Of a DNA stretch of 64,000 nt, positions 1 to 12,678 are shown one piece after another. Positions within the stretch are counted from its first letter, which is position 1, and each line of letters opens with the position of its first letter. This DNA comes from Cordia subcordata. Its lineage: Eukaryota > Streptophyta > Magnoliopsida > Boraginales > Cordiaceae. The translations under genes were made by a program, and so were the position numbers. The DNA is taken from assembly GCA_028554755.1 (NCBI GenBank), contig JAPTOF010000002.1, positions 31,922,501 through 31,986,500 of the forward strand, given 5' to 3'. The notes beneath the pieces are model-generated. The model searched no databases, had not been told where the DNA came from, and saw only the letters and a list, made by a program, of their open reading frames with translations.

Positions 1-713
1 CTTTGTGATTCTGGAACCAGTAAAACACATTCTTCCCCTCTATCTTTCCATACTTCCTAAGCTGCCCAGTGATTTGCTCAATCTGCTGTGCGTTAGGTGT
101 GCGCATTCCCCCTCCATACAGCATTTCTAGTATCCCTATTTGTTCTTCGGTTGGGTTCCATCGTGTCCCTCCAGGGTGCGTTTCCACCTGCATGAAATAT
201 CAAAAAACTCAGGGTGCGATCATAGCAGCACTAACGAACTAGATCACATCATAACTCCGAAATTTCAAGAACTCAGCCACAATAATTTTCCACGTTTTCT
301 CGCTAACATTCAAGACTACGTTGGAGTTAGAACTTTGCATGTTTGTCATCATATTTACTTTATTTCATGTAGTTATAAATCGATATGCATGCAGTGCAAA
401 CAGCAAGCAGTGTAGAAAAGCAAGTTTTAAGCTAGCTCATGAAATATTCTTATTATATGACCATATATATATATATCGGACTATGTATACATAGTAATGT
501 GATTACCTGTGTAGATTCTCTCTTTTCGTCCCAGGAACCAAGTTTTCTGGGGCCACTTTCGGGTCTAATGAAGCTCTTAAGGTCGAAAGGGGTGAAGCTG
601 AGACTCTCATTGTCTGTAATCTTTGGAGCAAGGGGGCGTAAACGCTTGCACCCAAGCGTGAGGGAGGGTTCATGCTGATCCAAAAATCCACGTGCGAACT
701 GATGCACCCTCAT
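1..713 (-). CDS. WOX4: WOX4-type WUSCHEL-related homeobox transcription factor (3' end outside window)
   Basis: Exon 1 is 713-507 (69 residues) and exon 2 runs from 187 off the left edge at 1; the 319-bp intron is GT-AG and the junction is in frame (CAG|GTG). Exon 1 begins [10 protein letters not shown] and carries the WOX4-type conserved stretches [10 protein letters not shown] and [13 protein letters not shown]. Exon 2 opens with [20 protein letters not shown] and holds the expanded WOX homeodomain, ending at the window edge in VFYWFQNHK, the start of the recognition helix. Two further in-frame ATGs lie upstream (722, 731), but homologues start at the MRVH-type methionine. In model plants WOX4 is a nuclear regulator that keeps cambium and procambium cells dividing downstream of the TDIF-PXY signal. 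One local change is a Gly at the position where other WOX4 proteins I recall have Lys or Arg (LYGGGM). The assignment is very secure; the C-terminal WUS box is not visible. Confidence 0.95.
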
Positions 714-756
714 GCTTCCCATGGATACCAATCTGATAACAAAGAGATACCCCCAA

Positions 757-763
757 TTATATA
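757..763 (-). promoter_or_regulatory. TATA-like box upstream of WOX4
   Basis: On the minus strand this reads TATATAA, 44 bases upstream of the ATG at 713. If it is used, transcription would begin around 725-735. That would give a very short leader and would favour the downstream methionine at 713 over the ATG at 731. No other good TATA box is evident close by. It may still be a chance match in AT-rich DNA. Confidence 0.4.
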
Positions 764-813
764 GAAGGCCTAGGAGTAGTAGAAGATAAAGGAAGTGGGA
801 GATGAGGTGTTGC

Positions 814-3800
814 CTAGGAGAACCAAGACCAAATGATGAGGTAAGGTTGACTTAGCATCACCATATTAAAAAGATAAAGGAAAAAGGTTATCCTAGAGGT
901 TGCAAAATCTAATTTTTAAAGATTGGGTAGAGTAATTTAGTCATAATTTATTACGATAAAAACTTTTAACTATTAATTTATTATTATTTATAAAAGATAT
1001 CAATTTAATCCTATTGTTTAGAAAATGACTTACTCTTCAATGTTTGTAAAAAAGAAAGTTAAAATTTTGTCTTTATTGTTTTAAAAATAACTCATTTGGT
1101 CCCTAATAATTATAAAAAGTGTCAATTTTCATCCCATTAATTGTCACGTAATTATTTTTGGGGTTAAAATGGGGATAAACTAGGTCACTTTTACAAATAT
1201 TAATGATCAAATTGTTTACTTTTAAAATGATAGGGACCAAATAGACTTTTTAAGAATAAATTGTTACTTTTTGTAAATATTAAGAACTATTGTTGAAATT
1301 TGCCCTAACTTAAAATATTCATAAAAATAGTTTACTGTACTATAGTATTTATAGATGAATTTGATATAGTTTTAGTTCAAATAATTTTTTCGTTTTTTCT
1401 TTTTTCTTCTTTGTCAAAAGTATATATAAGTCCTTATAATTGCATGATAGAGTAAGAGCGTGTGGGTGAATGAATGCATAAATGCGTGTGTGCTGGCTAG
1501 TCTAATCAAGATTGTTTTCTTTTTTATTTTTTTTTGTCGGAATTGTTTTCTTTTTTCTTGCTTTCATGATAAGGTGTCCATGCTTTTCGGTGGCCTCTAC
1601 GGGTCGCTTCTAAACTTTATCAACATTAAAGTGACGAGGGAGGGAATGAAAAAAGATTCCTCCAATCCCAAAACTTGAAAATGGAACCAACACAACGCTT
1701 TGCCATGCTTTTCAAGATACGGATATACATGGTATTGTGTGTAATGCGAACACTGATGAATGCCGTCTTTAAAGTGTAGCTGAATTATATATGTCTAACA
1801 ACAACATAACATTTTTTATAACAAAGTCTATGTATCTCAACCCTTTTTTCTTTGGGAACTGTTGCTCCAGTTTCCCAAATTCTCTAGCTAAAACCAACAT
1901 CCAACTTTATATCTTTTTTTCCCTTTCTTTAATTTTCTTTTTGTGTGTGATGAAAATCCTGCATGATTCCATTGATTATTTGTCACCCAATTATATATGG
2001 TTAATTTGATTTACTTTTCGCGTGATATTAATTTTTTATGGTCATTTTATCAGGCCTTATTTTGTATAAGATTTGGTCGTCCTTCTCATAGAGAGTTTCT
2101 TGTGATAAAATAAATTGACATATATACATATATACAAGGGTGGAACCAAGGGGGCCGACGGTGGCCCCGTAAGCTTAAAAATATATATAATAGTCTACAT
2201 AAAATTTTTAAAATTAAATGAGTAATTTTTAAAAATATATAATAGTCTTCATAGCCTCCCTTAATTTTTTCTTTTTGAAGTTTTTTCTCTTGTAGTGATG
2301 TTTTCAGTAAGCATTTTTTCTAAGTAGATGATATTTGAGTGATCAAGTTTTTTATTTATCTTTGCTAATTAGGTACTTAGAATTTTTTCGTGCAAGATGA
2401 ATTTTAAAAAGTTCATAAATTATAGGCTGTCTTTTTCATAGAAAATTTATTTATTTATAGAGTTTCTTTATATGGAATTTATTTTTTAGCTAGATAATTT
2501 TATAAACGAGAGAAGTGCTGAAAAAATTAAGGTGAAATTGCTCCAACAAGGCAACTACGAGTTACATCCACCGGATTTTCTGTACTTGCAAGTCCTTGCC
2601 ACCACTTGTATACATGGCTTAATTCTCTACAGACTACAAGCCAAGGAAGTAATCAATTAAAGATTCTTTACAATGAGCCTGTCGATGAGCCACAGCCAAT
2701 AAGAATTTTTGAGTTGGGACAGCAAAATCAACAGAGAAACAGTATCTATCAGAAGAATACAAGAATTTGAGTGGAGAGGTTTGGTTCATTGTCCTAACAT
2801 TTCTCTGTAGCATGAAAAAAACCCTATTGTCATCGACATATACAGTATTTACAACAGTGCAAACCACTTGATGAACAATAACACTCCAAAGTTTTGCAGG
2901 CGATTATATCTACAAAGTTGCGGAATATGTAACATCTTGTTTGTTACCATTTACCAATATTTTAAAAGGGTTAGGCTTCTCCAACTTTTTTACCGGGAAC
3001 ATTTATTTGGATTTGCGGACACTTAGACAAACAATGGTTGGATTAAGTTTGACTTTTGCAGCACTAAGATATAAAGAACCACTATATCCGAATTTTCTAT
3101 TCTTCTTCAAAATGACGACACATGAGAAGACAATTCATGTCCAATCAACTCCGTGTATTTCACAATTGCTCGTACTGTTGTTTATTCTTTACTTCTTATA
3201 TACGCAGGACAAAAGAATGCAACGTGTAGCAAAGAGATAAGTGGATGACGCCTTCAACCATTGGGTGAAATAGTGGAATAATTACTTCCTCTTATTAGAC
3301 GTATTATTTATTTTATTATTATTATTATTTTTTGCAATAAGAGAAATATAAGTGACGGAACTTGAGCACCGAAGCAACCAACATAACCCGACGACCAAAG
3401 CAATTTGTAGAGCCCAACCACCAAGTAACAAACTTTGGGTGTGCAGCTTGTCTCTTATATTGAGCATTAAGTAAGTTAAGGGCATTGAGAGACTGGGATT
3501 AAACTTATAATATGAATCACATTTACCCTCAATTTTTATTACTGGAATATTTCTGAGACTTTATTATTTGATTCTTAATTGATTTGAAATATACATGATA
3601 CACAATTGTGCCTTTACTGTGTAATTTTCAGTTAAATTTCTTGTCAAAGCTAGCTGAGAAAAAGAGAAGGGTGGTGTGGGTCTTTCATACTCAATCATTT
3701 ACGACGAAAAAGATGGGAAGATAGGACAAGATTTGAGACTTGGGATTCAATATTTTCGGTTGACGTTTAGCTCCCTGATCTTGTTGTGCACTCAGTTTTT

Positions 3801-4484
3801 GGCAATGTTGGCTCGTACGAATCGCTAAATCGTATCCATGTAATTTTCAGAGAAGACTTTCATGGCTAGCTACGTAACTTCTTCATAATACATATGCTAA
3901 CTTGCGGCAAATATCTCGGGGGACAATTGTGCCAGTTTATATTGACGTACACATAAATTAGACTAGACAACATTAGACTAGAGTTGTTGTCTCTAACTTA
4001 AGCAGATCCGAAAATGATATAAACACCAAAAATAATAATAATAATAATAATAGAAACCCCACCCCTTCAATCACGACAAAGATAGAAATCCTCGTTCAAA
4101 ATGTCACTACCTAATTTTCTAGGTGTCATGATTCTGTGCCTAAATTTTGAGTTGGTGAGTACTGAGTACTAAAAGGGAAAAAAATTGACCCATTACTAAT
4201 TTGTGGCTTTGAGCTTGGTATAAAATCATGAATGCAACTGAGTCATCATGCATAAAAACTTAAAAATCGCAGATCAAGTAGCCAAAAGTATACATTCATG
4301 TGTACCTATAATTGAACTCGATTTACTTTGCCTAATGTTTAAATGATTTTGAGTTTCAATCTCCAGAAAGAACAGAAGATGTAAAATTTTAGCAGATCAT
4401 CTTTGTATTTTGGAAAAAAAAAAGAAGAAGAAGAAGAAGAAAAGTGGTGACACCTACACAAATTGCTATCCAAATTTAAGCACT
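814..4484. other. Intergenic spacer, no gene recognised
   Basis: AT-rich spacer between WOX4 and the solo LTR. No open frame resembles a known protein. It holds a foldback-type repeat (about 985-1312), a short (AAT)n run near 4030-4051, an (AAG)n run near 4422-4441, and around 2140-2170 a G-rich patch that resembles the ends of decayed hAT elements. Confidence 0.6.
985..1312. repeat. Foldback repeat built on a 'tttggtccct' motif
   Basis: The left half carries 'tttggtccctaataat' (about 1096) and the right half its inverse 'tagggaccaaatag' (about 1228). Several degenerate sub-motifs (runs of about 30 bases alternating between ggtcc-type and tttaaaa-type words) appear in both orientations, so the segment can fold on itself. 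There is no coding capacity. A related copy lies at 58655-59060 inside the LRR-kinase intron. The ends are approximate and I could not identify a target duplication. Confidence 0.55.
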
Positions 4485-4999
4485 CACTATGTTGGGAAAT
4501 CAGGACGCATAACATACACTCACGCAGCGGAATTAAATCACTAGTAACTAGAAAAGAATACGCGCTATTAAACGTGGTTCGGCCCTCTGCCTAAGTCCAC
4601 GATCCCCTCTGGGATAAATTCCACTATTCAACAATAATGGAGTTACAACTCAGGTGATGACTTTTTGCACGGAAAGAAAAGTCTAAACCCTCTCCCACAG
4701 AGTTCTTATAATGGTTCTATCCTCAACAGGACTAGAACGAATATAAGACACTCTCGATGCTCTCAGGCTCTCTCTCTCACCCACACCCCCATGGGGCGTG
4801 GTCCTAAGGCACACCTTATACAACTAATGCAAGAGTCCTATTTATAGAAGAGATTTTCTTGTCCTCCAACACAAAGGATTTCCTCATCTATCAATCCTAC
4901 CATAATTAAAACTCTTACCATAACTAGAATTTTAATTCTCATTAAAACTCTTTCCTAATTTGTACGGGCTTGGACTTTGAGCCATAACCCAGCACACTA
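4485..4999 (-). mobile_element. Solo LTR (Copia-like) with 5-bp target duplication
   Basis: The LTR body is 4490-4994 (505 bp). It begins TGTTGGG and ends CCCAGCA on the plus strand, an imperfect terminal inverted repeat with canonical TG...CA ends. Perfect 5-bp duplications CACTA flank it at 4485-4489 and 4995-4999. On the minus strand there is a TATAAATA box (from about 4843) and, near the 3' end, the GTGGACTTAGGC / CCGAACCACGT block common in plant Copia LTRs, followed by the end ATTTCCCAACA. No primer-binding site, gag-pol or second LTR is present, so the internal region was lost by LTR-LTR recombination. Confidence 0.88.
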
Positions 5000-7900
5000 A
5001 CTAAGACATTACTAAATTTCTAATTATGTAGATACAGTAAAGATTAACGGGAAGAATGTCTTTTAATTTCAGCACTAGCGGCATTTTATTTATTAGGTTT
5101 ATTTAAAAAAAAAAGACATAAATATATTACACCAGATATGATTGAGATTATCTTTCCAGGAGCGAGATTCTGGTTCAAATTCCATAGAGGATACGGTTGG
5201 GAGGAGAGTAAGGGTTTTTTTTTAAAAAAAAAAAAGAAAGAGAAAAACTATATCAGATAAAACATTTACATGTAGTGACTCACTGACTTTATATGTATAT
5301 ATTAATTAATCAAGACATATAACTTAGTATATAGAAAAATCTTCGTGAGATTTAGAGCTGTCTATTTAATTAGGACAGCAAGAAATCAAGGATTAAGTTT
5401 TAATATTCTATTTCCATCTGTCATTAATTTAGTGGGTGAACAGATTTATTATAATTGATAGTTGTTAACCAACAAGCCACATACAGGAGTTTTAGTTGAA
5501 TAGGATACACCTGTGTAGGTTATTCAATGAACTATAATATTTTTCAACAATCCGCATATATTACAGGTGGTTTTTAATTGGTGGCACTATTCTTCGTCTT
5601 TGGGACTTGACAAATGCCTGCTGGCACTGTTTTCTTTTCTTCTCCACTCCAATTCTTTTTTTATTTGTTTTTTTTCCTTATATTTCAATTGGTGAATATT
5701 TTGAATATCAATTTTTATTTTTCCCTTTTTTTTTTTCTCATGGTATAAGTTAAGAAGCATAAAAATGTTGATATGACGGGGTTTTTTGTCGGTCAAAGAA
5801 AAAGTCGCGGAAGTCAGGTGGCATGATGGACAGTGGAACCCACACAGTGGATGAAACGGTGGAAAATCATCATTAAGGAAGACAAGGCTATCATTTGCAC
5901 GTGTTTATGGACCACCACATCATTCACAATTCATACCAAGAAAATTATTATTAGCTCAACCAAAGAAAAAAAGGAAAATAAAGTGTTACTCTAGTTTTAC
6001 ATGAAGAAAATCACTCTAGTTTTACATGAAGAAAATCTCTTTGTAATCAGATACATAGACACATATAACGAAAAATATGTGCTGTAAATTATTCACGTTT
6101 ACATAAAACTTTGATTTTTTGACGAGAAAAAAAGATGAAAATTGCTTGCTTGAAATATCCGGAGAAAGAAAATTCAATGTCTGTTCCATCATGAACCCAA
6201 TTGACCTGAGTTTGGCGGGAAACCATCAATAAACAAACAAAAATTTGGAACAAAATTTTTATTTTTATATGGGAAAAAGAAAAGAAGAAAAAATATTTAT
6301 ACACATAAGAGAAATATGCATGCAAAGGAAGGTAATTCCCAAACCACATGCTATATTGTTTTTCAATTCGTATAGTAAATACATATGCTCCCACTTTATG
6401 TGCATTTTCTTTGCTATTACTGGTAATTTATAAATATCATTCATTCTCGTCATATCTTTTATGTGTCTACCACTTCATTTATAATTATAATTGCACTCGT
6501 AATCATTACTCTGAAAAATACAAAGTCGTCAAGGGGGAAAAAAAAAGATATTTTCTCTCATTATTGAAAAAAGGATATAAAAAAAGGGGGGGGGGGGGAA
6601 GGAAATTGTCCTCTTCAGGGACTTTTAAAAATGACTTTACATATTTCTATACTCTCCCTAGTTTTCGTTTTGCTTAGAAGCCTTTTTAGCTTGGGAATTG
6701 ATGGAAAAGGATCGAGGGGATTCCATGGGCATTGACCTTTAATGAATACAAAATAAAGTGAAAGGTGAAGATGCGGCATCATTGTTTTGATTGAATTTTA
6801 TTCCCCAACTAGATTTAGATGGAGCATCTTTACACACATTTAGCCCCTAACTTTATATTGCACAGTGTTAAAATCTCCCTCTTTTCCCTATTCCTTTTCC
6901 ATTTTCCTCGAGAATCGTAAGCATGATCATATATGGCTGAGTAACATGCTCGCATTTTGTGATCGAGAATTTTTTTGTCATGTCTTTTCAGGGGAAAAAT
7001 GGTACACATCCAGGTGGAACAAATGCCATTTGATTGGATCAAGTGTGACAATAATAGAGATTGTTATCAGGTGGATCAATGCGTGCATCGGATGCATGAT
7101 CTTGAACAGTGCCTATACCAAATTTGCAGAAGACGAGATTAAAAATTCAACTTTGATATCATGTTTATAATCATTAAAATTCGATCACAAAAAAAAAAAA
7201 ATCAATCATATAGTAAATTCGAGTTTTGAGAATTTTTCATGTGACATATCTATTTATATTGATAGAGATTTCATCATTTGAGCATATCTCTCCCTCGTTT
7301 TAGCATATATAAATCATAATTAGAAATTAAAAGGCACGTACAACATCCAATTTGACCCATAATCAAAGGAGGACCATAAGTTCGAGGCTTGACAAAACAG
7401 AAATTATCAGCATTAAGAAACTTCTTGGAATTAGCAGTGAAAAAAAAGTCCAGCATTTGTTTCTTTATGAATATTCATAGCTGAGTCTACTAAAAGAGGG
7501 ACCAGTCCCATCGTGGTGATTAGAGGACACCTGTGATCGTTCACCTATAATGTGACACGTTCTCTCCCAGTTATATGATCAAGGGGATCAATCAGCTATA
7601 GAGTGGTGCTATTCTTCTTCTGAGGAGACAAAGTCGTCCTTTCTACTAACCAAACCCTTACTTCGGAGGTCTTCGTTAGCATGTTACGAAGCTCTAGTTT
7701 TGACAAGTCAGGTCACCATTACTTTGATTTAGAAAGACGAACAACTAGGCAAAGGAAAGCACAATGCTAGTTCTTATAAGAGTGTTCGATTTCATCCATC
7801 ATGTTTATCGATTTGATGGAGATGGATCGAGTTCATCAATTAACTTCATTATAACATTTTATATCTATCAATGCTCAATTTTCTTAATATATGTTCTCTT

Positions 7901-10724
7901 GTCTAACAAGGCATATATGTGTACTCGTTTATTGAGGGCTTCTTTACAAGATAGTAGGGAAATTGTTGGAGAAAAATATTCTCCAACAATATCCTTACAA
8001 GCATCTGTATAGACTATATATGTCAATATATGCTTAACACACCTCGTAGACTCATTTTCAGTATATTCACATGCATGCGGAGGCTTTCAACCCACCCCCT
8101 ACAATATTTTCAAGCCCCACCTGACCTGTAAAGACAAATTGTCTTGTAATGATTTTATATTAGAGTAAAACAATAATATCAATAATTAAAGAAAATAATA
8201 TGAAAATTAGAAATAAAAAGACACAGATTTATTAGGAAACCTTCATTTTTCTCGCAGACTAGGATCCTGTTCTACAGTTCTAGTGCCTTTGCCTGATAGA
8301 TACCTGTTTCTTCAATTAAGTTTAGGCAATTACTTCACCTTACACAATATCCTAACAAACTTGCCTTCAAATTTGACCATCAAGTATTTCTTGAAGTAAG
8401 GTTATAATAGGCCTATGCCGATAAATTAACGCATATAACTTTATGAGAATGAATTTGTTCACAATACTCCAATATTATGTGGTAATTACAAATTATTAAT
8501 ACAACAATAATAAAATTATATAAATGAAACATTTGAATTGGGCTATTATTTTCGTGGGAAAAAAACAAAAGTCCAACACCACAATGATGGAATATTTGAG
8601 CGCTTAGGCCGTGGGCTTTTAGAAAAAAATTGTTGTCCAATGCCAGATTTTGGGCAGTGTGTTATGCAAACACCACCCAGACTATTTCAACCATGCCCCT
8701 TTTGGCAACTCCAAGACTACGAGTGCCACTCCATATTTAGTGTATCACTTTAAAAGGAAAATTTTCAAAATGTGATATTGGTAAGAGATAAGTCATTGTT
8801 CGAAAAAAAAAAAAAAGAAAATGAATCATTTATCTACAAGCATCATAAAATAAATAATTAAACAAAATAATCATAATTAGCTTCCATCAAGATTGCTATC
8901 ACTTACATTGGTAATGATTTCAAATATTAATTAAGATTGAAAAAATAATTATATCTACATCTATCTATCTATCTATTTATATATAACTATATCAGTTTTA
9001 AAAAATTTAAAATTATCCACTCTTGAATTTGAATTGCTTATACTTGTTCGTCATTGTGCTTTTGCAATCTCCTTAACTTGGAAGGGCTTCAATCTTCCAC
9101 TTTCCAGGCCGATAATGTATTATTATTTGCTCAATTCATCTTCTCATGGGCCGGGTAAAAAAAGAAAAAAATATAAAAAAAAAAATGAGAAAGAATAAAA
9201 ATGTTACACGCTCTCATGCTTTCTCCTCTTTATGAAATATAACTTGTCACACTTGGGTAAGCTAATGGAAAGGATCCCTCCATTTTATGGGATGCGGAAA
9301 TCCGAGGATGTTGACGGATGAAGGGGTCGTGAGTCCAGAAATTTGATGAAGACTACTCAAGGGTAGTATAGGCTACTTGGGTGACAAATGCTTGCACTCT
9401 CTGGTCCGTCGCCACAAGACCCTAATACGGAATGTATTTGGTGCTTAAAATTCACGCAAAATGTCCATGCACATAACCATCTTTCTAATTTTTATATTTC
9501 GTGCTTGTTATAATGTGTGGTTGGCCCTGTTGCGCGGGAACTAGGGCGCTTTGTGGGCCAGACTCCCGGCCCCATCATACCTGACAATAACCACTATATT
9601 ATTGCCAATTCGGACTTAAAATAGCAATTATAATAATTAGTTGGTATCATCTGCAACAGCAAACATCTATTTTGATTTTTGAGAAGAAAGCGATTCTTCC
9701 ACCTCAGTCCTCCTAAAGTGTTGACGCATGAGAATTCAGATACAAAGGTCTAGATATTATTTGATCACACCATTAGCAAGTGAGTGGTTCTGATTTGACT
9801 AGGGCCTCTAGGGTGTGGACCCATGTATACATACGCACGAGAATCTATTCCTATCAGATGTTTTTACAACATTTTTTCATCTTCAAGTTGGCTCTTCCCA
9901 ATCAGAGAACTACTGCCATGCAAAGCAAAGACAATTAGATTGATTCTATTCAAATTTTTTTTCCTGTTTTAGTTTTTACTTCTTTATAATAAAATATAAA
10001 ATATATAATATAAATTTTGTAATACAACGACACGATACAATATCGATCCTGAAACCTAATTACTCCATTAACATTTGCTTCCGAATTGCTTGATATCATT
10101 AAAAATAAGAAGATCATCGCCAATAAGAGGGAGAACACTTTTTTGACTTTGCTTCAATTATTCAGCTATTGGCAATCATTTTCAGGCAGCTGTAGGCATA
10201 TGATTGGCCAACATGTCTCTTTCACAAACGTAATACAAGTTGCAATAGGTAGCACAGATCACCCTCATCCCCCGCCACCCCCAGAAACAATTGAAAAATA
10301 GAAACCGATAGAAGATCCACACAGCCATGATCAGATAGACTTTACAGCCCATGCTATATGTATGTAAATACACATATTTTATTTTGGCGGCAAATTTTTT
10401 ATACGTACCCAGCTGAAATTAATATCTTCATCGACCGACCATAATATTGTTTAATTTGTGGTGAATTAAAGTATATGCTGCTTTGCTAGCTGTTGCATCT
10501 TCCCCTCCCAACATACTTTTACATAATTGGAGACCTGCTTGGCTACGAAAAACAGCCGACAACAGCATTAGACACTTTTGGCCGCAGTAGCCCTGCGGAT
10601 ATTATCAAAAGTTAAAAAATACAGAAACGTTAGAAGAATTGCAATTATGAGAGTGGCACATCCTACTTTCCAAGTGCTTCTTTCTTCTTCATACAATAAA
10701 ATATTTCTAATTACATAATTAAAA
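5000..10724. other. Intergenic spacer, no gene recognised
   Basis: Low-complexity AT-rich spacer. It holds a possible SINE relic at 5130-5230 (B-box-like 'ggttcaaattcc' followed by a T-rich tail), a 25-bp unit repeated twice at 5988-6037, a run of 13 G at 6586-6598, a perfect 12-bp stem hairpin at 7962-7990, and around 8140-8350 a stretch that may be a decayed LTR. Short open frames here resemble nothing I recognise. Confidence 0.5.
7962..7990. repeat. Perfect short hairpin
   Basis: Arms 7962-7973 (attgttggagaa) and 7979-7990 (ttctccaacaat) are exact inverted copies separated by 5 bases. It is too short for a typical plant miRNA precursor and lies near no gene, so its role is unknown. Confidence 0.6.
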
Positions 10725-10732
10725 AAAAATTG

Positions 10733-10985
10733 TTAAGAATCACTAAAGTTCTTTGTAAAAATAATTGGCTTTTATATGGTCTATTTAGTTTGAGAATTTT
10801 CTATATGAGGTAATTATATACTTTAATACTCACATTACGAATAACCTGAAATAGTACATGCACTTATATTTTAACAAATGGGCTTAACTTAGATAGTTGT
10901 GTGACTTGACACACTGCTTGCACTACTTGAATGGACGTGTGACCCAAAAAAATAGATGAGCCACCATGACCCGAAACAGATGCAG
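10733..10985 (+). repeat. Dispersed repeat, copy 1
   Basis: Shares ordered words with 32876-33147: 'gttaagaatc' or 'gttaaaaatc' at the start, a 'gagaattttctatatgag' type middle, 'acctgaaatagt', then 'ggacgtgtgacc' and 'caccatgacccgaa'. It has the same orientation as the other copy. A more partial relative lies at 11485-11612. The family is an unclassified non-coding plant repeat, possibly LTR-derived. Confidence 0.5.
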
Positions 10986-11081
10986 CTTTGGTGGGCTGCT
11001 TGCAAGGAGGTCGTCACGGCCCGATACATGGACATATGCCCGGCGCAAAGACTGGACCAAAAGCCCATCTTTGATATTTGT

Positions 11082-11485
11082 AACGACCCAAGCCCAATTA
11101 TTAGTCTGCCACCACATTATGGCTAATCAAGTAACCCAAAATGCTTAACCCCAACTAAGAACAGTAGCGAACCAAAGCCATTATAAATAACAGGAAAATC
11201 TCACAAATAACTGATATTGGAGGACGTTACGGACTCTCTCCTTAAAAACACGGCCCTCGTTGCAACCCAACAGAAACAAAATAGAACCCTAGTCCAGCCC
11301 CAGGAGCCTATTCTGATATTAGCTGTAACGGCCCAAGTTCAACTACTAACCTGACACCATATTGAGCATAATTAACTGATCCAAAATACTTAAAAGTGTG
11401 ATAACAATAGTAACAAATCTAAGCTATTATAAAATGCACACAAATATTACAAAGAATCAATCTAAGAGGACATTATAGATACCAT
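11082..11485 (+). repeat. Diverged tandem duplication, unit about 245 bp
   Basis: The segment starting 'taacgacccaagcccaatta' near 11082 is echoed by one starting 'taacggcccaagttcaacta' near 11327. The shared order continues through 'aacccaaaatgctta' / 'gatccaaaatactta' and 'cattataaata' / 'ctattataaaa'. The copies are clearly diverged, so the duplication is old. It follows dispersed-repeat copy 1 and probably belongs to the same mobile family. Confidence 0.5.
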
Positions 11486-11620
11486 GTTAAGAATGACTAA
11501 CATTTCATCATAAAAATTAGTTGGTTAATATAAAAAATAGCTTTGAATTTTTATATAATATAATCTAGTCTTGAGAATTTTACATATGAGACATTTATAT
11601 ACTTTAACAAAATTTAACAG

Positions 11621-11797
11621 AAAAATCAGTGTTCTTGATTCTTCAAAAAGTGAAGAACAGAGAGTTTGATGGGATAACAGTTAGGCAAGCCCCAGATTTT
11701 GTGAACTCATAAAAAAGAGCCGTCCAAAATGCGGCAAATGGTGGCACCTAAAACCACGGTTCCAAATTGGTCCCCATGCATGCCGATCACAGGCACT

Positions 11798-11843
<46 letters not shown>

Positions 11844-12678
11844 GATAATCATCAACTGGGCACCCAAAAATAATAAATCGGCATTAATATTTGGTTCCAG
11901 AATTGATAAAAATCATCGTTAAAGAAATCACCCACCGCCCACCTCCCCATCATGAATCATCACCCCACTAGTGAACAATCCCATCAAAGTTCCCACCACC
12001 TCAGGACACACTAACACTGATTTTGGACCACTACTTTGTTTTTCTCTCTGTGTCTGCGTGAGCTGTGTGTTGTTTCTATCGGTCCGAATTTTTGAATGAT
12101 GTATTAATTACTGTCCACGGCGAAGTCGCCACAGGTACCGGTTTTGGACACCCAAACACTTGCCTCATCATCTTATCTGTGTGTTTTGTTTTTGCCCAAC
12201 TTTATGGTAGGCCATGGCTGGTTTCTTTGTTTCTTTATCATCTATATTCCATAGCCACCCTTTCCTTCATTCTCAATTCATCCAAACACACACCCAAAAA
12301 ATTCGATGAAACAGTGAAACATAGGCCAACCCTCTAAAATATGACAATAATTAATCAAGCAGAGAAATTAATAGACAGGAAAAGAAAAACTTGATATATA
12401 AGAAACCAGGTTGGCTTGTTAATCATCTTCCTGATCGTTAAGCAACTATGAAACAAAAATATCAACATATAATCCCTTCGGATTATATCTTCAACACTCG
12501 TACCAATAAGAACTCTCCATACTCGCCGCTGATCATTCAAACCTTGCACAACCCTCTGTAGCCTTTGCTTGCTTACACTAAAACTGAAAATTCAAAAGGG
12601 ACAAAAAAGAGAAAAAAAAATTAAGGAAAAGATAAAGAAATAAAAGAAGGTAAAAAAAAAAAAAAAGAGACCCTTTTT
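11621..12678. other. Spacer downstream of the DREB gene
   Basis: Contains an (AT)19 microsatellite at 11801-11838 and then C/T-rich DNA without a convincing gene. The part next to 12678 is expected to include the DREB 3' UTR; I saw no AATAAA signal that I would trust. Confidence 0.5.

Noticed and set aside
2140..2280. hAT transposon end
   Set aside because: A G-rich 'aagggggccgacggtggcccc' word suggests it, but no inverted end or duplication could be paired.
4665..4847. Small plus-strand frame
   Set aside because: It lies wholly inside the solo LTR and opposite to its transcription sense.
5130..5230. tRNA or intact SINE
   Set aside because: Only a B-box-like word and a T-rich tail are visible; no reliable A-box.
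6089..6394. 101-residue minus-strand frame
   Set aside because: Phe/Ile-rich composition of translated AT-rich DNA, with no recognisable domain.
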